From: Castanea sativa
Lineage: Eukaryota; Streptophyta; Magnoliopsida; Fagales; Fagaceae
Reading direction: 5' to 3'
Length of the DNA stretch: 64,000 nt
Assembly: GCF_040712315.1 (NCBI RefSeq)
Contig: NC_134024.1
Span: 29,069,158-29,133,157, forward strand
The notes under the pieces were generated by a model that was not told where the DNA came from, ran no database searches, and saw nothing but the letters and a program-made list of their open reading frames with translations. The translations under genes were made by a program, and so were the position numbers. Positions 56,766-64,000 of this stretch are shown here, one piece after another. The first letter of the stretch is position 1. Each line of letters starts with the position of its first letter.

Positions 56766-57923
56766 TAAATAAAATAAATAGATAATTTACGTTGGATCCG
56801 CAAATAGTGGGAAAAAAAAAGTAACTTATGTAGGACTTGCAAATAGTAAAAATTAAATTAAATTAAATAACAATGTAGCTTGTAAGTACTTCCCAAACTA
56901 TTATTTTAACCAAAAAGTACCTCCCAAACGGGCACGAAGAATAATAACATGATTGTCTCCTTTCATGCTAAATATCATAGCCTAAGCTCTTGATGTTGAT
57001 GTTATTCAAAGGTTAAACTAATAAGAGAAGAATTTTATTCCGATAATGGACGGTGATTCATCAATAATAAGCAATTCATGAGGTGGATTCTTGCTCTCCT
57101 CCCCCTTTTTTTTTTCTTGGTTCAATTGGAATCTTAAACAAGATTATTAATAAAAATTATTATACTTATTCAATTTCATTAATAACCATATTATTTAGAG
57201 TCAAGACGAGACATAAAAAAAAAATTTAAAAATGGGAAAGCTGAAAAAGGTAAGAGTGAGATATTAGAAAGTGAAGTCGGACTCACGTGAGAGTGCTTTT
57301 AAAAGTAAAGATGAAACTACTTGGAAGCTTCGTACTCTTTCGTAACTTCTTGTATACTTTTTATTTCCAAAAATACGATATTTGAATATATATTTTTTAG
57401 GTCAAAATGCAAATTGAATCTTTTAAGTTTAACTGAAATTTATTTTAGTTCTTTAACTTTACTTTTTTTTAATTGAGTTTTCTAAGTTTTAAATTTACTA
57501 AATTCAAGCATTTTCATCCAATTCTATTAAAAATTTGTCGTTTAGTATGCAATTAACTAATAGAAAAAAACATTCACATAAAAAATCTATAAAATATTTT
57601 TATTAATTTTATAGAATTTTTTCATGTGAGAAAAATGTTTTTTAATGAAAACTTTTTAAAGAAATTAGACAAAAAGACTGACTTGAATAAATTTAAAATT
57701 TATAGGGCTCAATTAAACAAAAGTAAACTTAGAGAACTTAAATGAATTTTAGTTAAAATTAGATGGTGCAATTTGTATTTTAGCCTAATTTTTTAAGTAA
57801 CTAATCTCATCACTCTTTATAAAGATTTATTTATAAACATTAAATTAAATCAATTAATATAAATCAACTAGCTTATAATAGAAATAAGTAATATATATGT
57901 ATATACATATATATATATATATA
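56766..57923. other. AT-rich DNA without a recognisable feature
   Basis: I see no gene and no known element. Bases 57400-57785 contain two inverted stretches (TTAAGTTTAACTGAAATTTA against TTAAATGAATTTTAGTTAAA), so they may be a small inverted-repeat element. Confidence 0.35.
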
Positions 57924-58121
57924 TATAGTGAGTGTTTGGATCCAACTTATTCACGGCTGCGTTTTCTTTTTGTGCTTTTTTTTTCACGGGACCCACAAAC
58001 TTTACTTTTCAGCAATTTTTTCATTAAAAATAGGTCACACGGCACTATTCACACATTTAAAAATTATTTTGCTACAGTTTTTTCAGTTTTCAGTAATAAA
58101 TTCTATCCAAACAGACCCATA
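57924..58121. mobile_element. MITE with GTTTGGAT ends
   Basis: The left end AGTGTTTGGATCCAACTTAT and right end CTATCCAAACAGACCC are inverted and match a common plant hAT-like MITE style. ATAGTG flanks both sides and may be the target duplication. A related copy is probably at 51322-51532. Confidence 0.55.
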
Positions 58122-58420
58122 GTGCATAATTTCGAAATAGTGCACCGATACTAAAATATTCAGTTCCAGTGGTCAATTTGGGATGGCCTCCTAAACAAAA
58201 TTCAAAACCTGGGTCCAAATGTAATTGGAATGCAAGGTCAAAGTTAATTGAGAAATTTGGTACTTGAAACCATTGTCTTGGTATAAAGCTCTCTTGAGAT
58301 AGTGGAAATTTTTATACCTATTTGTTGTGTGTAACCACTACTAACCTAACGCCAATAGCATCCATCTGTTCTTCACTACTACCGTACGTTCATTATTCAT
58401 GCTATCATTGTCATTACTTA

Positions 58421-59066
58421 GGGATGGAAATGGGGCGGGGCGGGGCGGGGCGGGGCCGAAGGATAGGATCTTCGTCCCCGTCTCGCATGACGGGGAAAAC
58501 TTTCTCATCCCATCCCCGCCCCCTTGGGGCCCCGCCAAGCCCCGCCCCACCCCGTAAAAACTCTACTTTTTGTTAATTTGCCCTACAATTAGTACAATTT
58601 TTTTAATGAAACCTATTTCATTAATAAAAATATACTTGAAATTACAACTAAATTTATCCTATCAAATCATATCAATTTTTAGAAAAATTTGAATAATATA
58701 TCCAAGCATTTAACAAGACAATCACAAAAAAAAAAAAAAAAACCCTCATAGTATAACACATAACAAATTAAATGCAGAGAACCACATTGGGTAGAATAAA
58801 ATAAGTTAACATTAATATGTTATTTAAATAATATGGTTTTAGGGTATGAAAAATTTACAATTATAACCCTTAGCAACTCTGGCGGGGCGGGGCGGGGCGG
58901 GGTGGGTCTAAAAATTCTAAACCCATCCCCACCCCGTCCCGTGATGCGGGTCTAAAATCTTGCCTCATCTCAGCCCATCACCTTTGCGGGGCGGGAAAAA
59001 CCTGCGCGGGGCGAAGCGAGGGAGGGGCGGGTTAAGCGGGGCAGGGCAAAATTGCCATCCCTATCA
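58421..59066. mobile_element. GC-rich MITE with AGGGATGG ends
   Basis: The left end AGGGATGGAAATGGGGCGGG and the right end GGGGCAGGGCAAAATTGCCATCCCT are inverted. Both arms carry tandem GGGGC units (58435-58455, 58880-58905). The centre is AT-rich. It stands out sharply from the AT-rich surroundings. No coding sequence. Confidence 0.7.
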
Positions 59067-59456
59067 TCACTACTAATCACCACTGCCAATAGTATGCAAA
59101 TTGTAATATATAAACATGCAATGTTTTTACCACTTTACCCACAAAAAAAAAAAAAAATTAAGGTTAAACTGTGGAGATCTATTTTTCATGGGTTTTCTTT
59201 CACACCCTTGTTTTGAAATTCAGTGGGCAGAAATTGTGATGAGAAGCCGACCTGATCTCAACCAAGTTACATTGAGACAATTTATAAACAGACATGAGCA
59301 TAAGCAAGTCATGTTACGAAAAAAAAAAGGGCTAATTTACCTGTTCATTTTGTCTTGATCAAATGGATGATACAGGGTTAGGTATTTCTTTGCCAAAAAG
59401 AACAGAATAGGCAGGGAGAGTTCTTCCAAATATAGAATGCAAAAGAGGAACATATT
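59067..59456. other. Intergenic DNA upstream of NRAMP copy C
   Basis: A short open stretch (59221-59325) reads WAEIVMRSRPDLNQVTLRQF and looks protein-like, but I cannot assign it. It may be a gene scrap. Nothing else is recognisable. Confidence 0.3.
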
Positions 59457-59822
59457 AGCCAGGAGTGGAAACATCATTCTTAGAATATCTTTTTGTTTTG
59501 TTTATTCTTAAATAGTAGACCTCTTCAAGACAGAAGGAAGTGAAATTTTTATTTCTGTACAAAGATTTTTTTTTTAATTTTTTAAATTAATTTATTTTTT
59601 TTAAGAAAAGAAAAGAAGAAAGTGACATGTCCATATTTGGCGATGAGGCTGGAGACAAGCTGGAGTTAGTGTAGAGTGACTGCTAAGCCGTCCTCAATTA
59701 CCAAACATATTGCTTTATTCATGCCACATTGCACTATAAATAATGGAGCTCCATTTGAAACTTTCACATGCAGCAGTTAATCAAAGTCGAAAGAGCGAAA
59801 CAGAGAGAGAGAGATAAAAAGA
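59457..59822 (+). promoter_or_regulatory. Promoter and 5' UTR of NRAMP copy C
   Basis: Bases 59457-59560 match the upstream regions of copy B and the orphan block at 39140. The TATA box CTATAAATA is at 59734-59742. A leader with CTTTCACATGCAGCAG and a short GA repeat runs to the ATG. Roles are inferred from position and from conservation among the copies. Confidence 0.65.
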
Positions 59823-62800
59823 ATGAGAAGCCAAGAACAACCGCAGCAAGTAAGTGATGTCGTACCATCATCTTCATCATGGGGTGGAGGGAGCAACCGT
59901 ATAGCTGCCCTTAATCTAGAGGGAACCCTCCCCCCCAATATCACTGATAGTCCTGATCATAAACAGTTTGATCATCATGATGAGGACTCTCAGGTTTTTC
60001 TCACCACTTTTCGTGCTTTCTTAGCTATGCTATACATTTTTCTATCTTTAAATTTCTTGGTTCTATATGTTTGGATAGATTATCTTGTTAGAATCAACAT
60101 TTGAGTATATATGATTGATGTTCCAGAAACCTGGGTGGAGAAAGTTCCTATCACATGTAGGTCCTGGATTCCTTGTCTCCTTTGCTTATCTTGACCCAGG
60201 CAATTGTGAGTCTCTTTCTGCCTCTCCCTCTGTCTCTATGTGTTTGTGTGCATGTGTGTGTATTTGACAAAGTAATGTCATTTTTACCATGTTGCAGTGG
60301 AAACTGATCTGCAGGCTGGAGCAAATCACAGATTTGAGGTAAATCAAATAGAAAAAAGATGGAACTAGCTGTAACACGAAAAATTTTGAAGAGAGAAAGT
60401 CGGCCTTTAACAAAAGTGTAGATATATTATAGGTTTATTTTGAAACATTTCCTATGAAATATTACTTTTACTCCTTATGGAAGTTTTAATTATATTACTT
60501 CTCTGTAAAAAGAGAGGAAATATTAAAATTTTAGATTAATATAAGTTTGAAATATTAATTTATTTCTTGAGTGAACTTACGCATATGAATTTATTTATTT
60601 ATTTATTATTATTATTATTATTTTGCATTTTGTTATTTTTAGTTTCAATTGCTGTCAAAACTTGAACAATAATGTCAAATTCTGAATGAATTGTTCCTTA
60701 TATAAATTCATTTTACATGAATAATTAGTGAACCGTTTATAGATTAATATATGAAAATAATTGTATTTATCCCATTAATACATGAAAATAAATTAATACT
60801 TTGACATAAATGTAAAGTTTTGTTGCAATGAAAAGTTAATGAAGAGTATTCATTTTCTTTTAGAATAAAGTGCACTTTTGAGTCTTAAAGTTTGTAATTA
60901 TTTTCATTTTGACCATTTTAATTTTAAATATTACATTTTGACTTTTCATATTGGATTTAATCTTCATACTGGCCTCTTCAGTTTTTTTTTTTTAATTTTA
61001 TTTTTGTTGAAAATGTTAAAACCTAAAAGGCCAAACAGAAAACTGAATTAAACATGGAGGATTAAAATAAAAATTTTGAAATAAAAATGATCAAAATGAA
61101 AATAACCCAAAACTTAAGGACCTAAAATATATTGAATCAAAATTTTTTTTTTTTTTTGAGAAACTGAATCAAACATAAATGGCCCAAATAATTAGAAATT
61201 AGTTTACAAGAGAAATATTAAGCATGGTCGTACTATTTGCTATTTTCAGCTACTGTGGGTGATACTTATTGGATTGATCTTTGCGCTCATAATTCAATCT
61301 CTGGCTGCAAATCTTGGTGTAAGCACTGGTAAGATGCACAAAAAACAAATTCTAGAACAAATTCTAGAAGTTACTATAGTTTCTGCCTCAATTTTCTTCT
61401 TCTTCTAGTAACGAATCAAGATAAGTTTTTGTTTACGTATTGCCACAGGCAAACACCTTTCAGAATTATGTAAGGCTGAGTACCCAAAATATGTGAAGTA
61501 TTGCCTATGGTTGCTAGCAGAGGTTGCAGTCATAGCTGCTGACATCCCCGAAGGTAAAACAATAAAATTGACTTACAAAGGCAAGTGATATCACTACCAT
61601 ATTATGTTGATGCATGCACTAGCCTCATCATTCTTGAATTATCCTCTCATCCATGTCTCCTTGATCATATTGAAATTAAGGAAGAATAAAAATTTTCAAT
61701 TTTTTCAATTTGTGGCAGTGATTGGAACAGCCTTTGCACTAAATATATTGTACCACATTCCAATTTGGACTGGAGTTCTCATCACTGGTTTGAGTACTCT
61801 CTTACTTCTTGGCCTACAGAGATACGGGGCAATTTATTTTACTACCTATTTAAAATTTTCTGCTCCATTAATTATTTATTAAGAAATTTAATTGGGTGTT
61901 TAATTTTTATGCTCAACTATATATCCGTACTTTGTGTGATATTTTTATGCCAACTATCAATTATCTACGTACATTTTTGGCTAGCTGTTAATTATTATTT
62001 TATTTTTAATTGAGTCTAATATTTTTATGGCCAACTATTAACTACTACCTACGTTTTTTTTGGCCCTTTAATTTTTTTAAAGAAATGTGTATAATATTAT
62101 TATTCTCAACTATCCACTTACGGTATTCAGCAACAAAAAAAATCTACTTACCCCACCAACCCAAATAATTAAAAAAAAAAACAGAAAAAAAAGAAACTAC
62201 GTACGTTGTGTGACATATAGTTAGGTTTTATTACATAGTTTGCAAGTAGTACAGTTTGTTTATACACGGATACAATGGGGAAGGTGGGGGGACTATTGAC
62301 TCTGTCTCTAGCTTTTTGGAACCCTCTATTAACAGGAAAATGACTTGGTTCAGTATTTTTGTACATTGAATTTATTGGGATATGAATTTATATCAAACAT
62401 TTGTCACGTGTGATGTGTGTATATTACAACTAGTTTACTGCACAAAAATACTATACCCAATTCTTATCCCTTAACATTTAATCAATGATGCGTAATGCCC
62501 CTCTAAAATTTTGAATCCCTTCATAGTGATATTGTTTTTTAATCCTAATGATACTACACCCTCTGTTGCTATCAAGTACAACTAGTCAAAAGTACTACTA
62601 GTCAAAAGAATTTTCACGTTATTTGACTCGAATGAAGCCTATTTATCTACCAAGTTGTGAATTAGTTACTAATAATGTATGCATTTTAACTGTTTGTTTG
62701 ACTTTAGTTTTCACTTTTTTTTTCCCACTTTGTGTGGAGGATTGCATCATTGTTTTAGACTTTAAGTATTTTGTATGTTTTTTTAATTTTTATTGCGTGG

Positions 62801-63851
62801 ATAATGCCCTGTGTCTTTAGAATTGGCTGCTCCGTGATTATTGCCGACTAAGTCAAACAAGTAAATTAGTACACTACTTTTTTTTTTTTTTTTGGGAATG
62901 AATTAGTACACTAATTGATCTGTTGAAAACGATTTCTTATTTTGTGACACATTAGAATATAAATCTTAGCATATTCTTTTCTTTATTTTTGGCAACTTAA
63001 CTTGAAAGTTGAAACCGAATTTTTATAATTATGAGAAATAAATAGATGCTTAGATTACCCTGACTTCAAGCAGATGCATAATCTCTTACACAACATTAGT
63101 CATTGAGATATGTGGAACTCTCACACTGTGAGCGAGTAAATTCTGCATGAGATACCTGCTCTTACTTTGTAGGAGAGATAGATAAAAATTTTCCTTTGTA
63201 TTTCACTTTATTTTATGCTCCACCTAAAAAAAACAATCAAACAAATTATATATATAATTGGTGAAATATAAATTGAAACACTAAAAATCAAGGTCGACTT
63301 GATATTGGGATAATTTATCTTAAAAGGAATAAAACCATTACAAAATTGGGAGCTTTAGGCCTAGGTCTCAACCGTTATGCATGCTACTCCTTGGAGTTCA
63401 AAACGTTGAATTTCATCTTGCTTCCCGTTTTCCACTATAGTTTTAATTCTTGTTAAAACATTTCTTGTTGGGTAGGTTAGGAAGCTGGAATTGCTGATAA
63501 CAATACTGGTCTTCGTAATGGCTGCATGTTTCTTTGGAGAAATGGGTTATGTAAAGCCTCCAGTAGTTGTTGTGCTAAAGGGAATGTTTATACCCAAGCT
63601 CAGTGGCCAAGGAGCCATTGGGGATGCCATAGCACTTTTGGGTGCCCTTGTCATGCCGTACGTTATTTACTTCTTCATTAAATATATACCCTTTCATTAT
63701 TTCATAACTATTTCTTTTCTTCCTTCTAATAATTAATTTGTGTTATACCTTATTATTTATTCCATTTCTTTTGATCAATAGGCACAATCTCTTTCTCCAC
63801 TCGGCTCTTGTGCTATCCAGGAAAATACCAAATTATGTCCATGGTATCAAT
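59823..63851 (+). CDS. NRAMP metal transporter, copy C, 5' half (runs past window end)
   Basis: A proton-coupled divalent-metal transporter of a plant membrane. Eight exons give 279 residues in one open frame: 59823-59993, 60127-60205, 60298-60338, 61250-61328, 61449-61553, 61719-61828, 63476-63657 and 63782-63851. Residues 1-57 are a hydrophilic N-terminus. Helix 1 carries DPGN (80-83), part of the metal site. VIAADIPE and IGTAFALNI follow, then a helix with [17 protein letters not shown]. The second metal-site helix has VMPHNLFLHS, with the conserved Met at 255. All phases agree. Intron 6 begins with GC (61829-61830) instead of GT; copy B has GT there. Family members are usually 500-550 residues, so about half is visible. 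ATG 59823 is supported by the same start in copy B and by the TATA box. NRAMP1/5-like grouping is by recall. Confidence 0.92.
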
Positions 63852-64000
63852 GTAAGAACCTAGTGCTTACAAATTGCCCCTTTTAATTTTATTCAAAATT
63901 CAATTTAGTATATAACTTTTGATTTATTCAACTCACTCCAATAACATCCATTCGTTTTCAATGCAGTCCTTTCGTTAGGATGGTAGCCAGTTACATGTCC

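Noticed and set aside
59221..59358. Short protein-like stretch WAEIVMRSRPDLNQV before copy C
   Set aside because: Too short and without a recognisable family or splice context; noted only as a possible scrap.
63961..64000. Possible ninth exon of NRAMP copy C after ATGCAG
   Set aside because: None of the three frames gives the DAC-type sequence expected after ..HGIN; it is probably still intron, and the true exon lies past the window.

Overview
This is plant nuclear DNA, almost certainly from a woody eudicot. It is AT-rich, its genes are split by GT-AG introns, it has many LTR retrotransposons and MITEs, and the host genes are plant NRAMP metal transporters and a plant retinoblastoma-related (RBR) remnant. 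A SINE-like repeat (about 696-850 and 56625-56765) resembles a repeat I associate with oak and chestnut genomes, so Fagaceae is my best guess, but nothing here proves it.

Host genes. Three members of a tandem NRAMP cluster are on the + strand. Copy A is only the 3' end (1-1348). Copy B (48693-53319) is a pseudogene: exons 1-6 remain, exon 1 has a frameshift and stop, and intron 3 holds an LTR. Copy C (59823 to beyond the window end) is an open 5' half with eight exons visible and a possible GC-AG intron. A fourth promoter-like block (39140-39235) has no gene behind it because a retroelement sits there. Between A and B is a decayed C-terminal part of an RBR gene (9848-15505), whose exon and intron are hit by two solo LTRs and a long-TIR DNA element.

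Mobile DNA. About 37 kb consists of five related Copia-type elements without polymerase: element 0 (2308-6713, -), element 1 (15614-29360, +), element 2 (19381-25050, -, nested in element 1), element 3 (31076-38768, -) and element 4 (39236 to about 44170, -, 5'-truncated). Elements 0-3 have 5-bp target duplications readable on both sides. Where complete, the order is LTR, Met-tRNA primer site, gag with two CCHC knuckles, a long non-coding spacer, a second ORF resembling the 'putative plant transposon protein' family (Transposase_32, PF20167), polypurine tract, LTR. No protease, integrase or reverse transcriptase is seen in any of them. The most striking pattern is that each element has a cluster of short CG-containing motifs upstream of its LTR TATA box, and a second cluster of the same subfamily-specific motif in the spacer, upstream of what looks like an internal promoter for the second ORF. 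The motif differs between subfamilies but matches within an element.

History. Segment P2 (45215-48500) is a second copy of the host DNA scattered at 15530-15613, 29361-31075 and 38769-39235 (P1). P2 holds the empty target sites of elements 1 and 3, so both inserted after the duplication. P2 also carries a decayed endogenous pararetrovirus fragment (about 45930-48027), a short piece of which is in P1, so the viral insertion is older than the duplication. The 53.3-59.5 kb interval is MITEs, microsatellites and unassigned AT-rich DNA. I see no tRNA, rRNA or CRISPR features.
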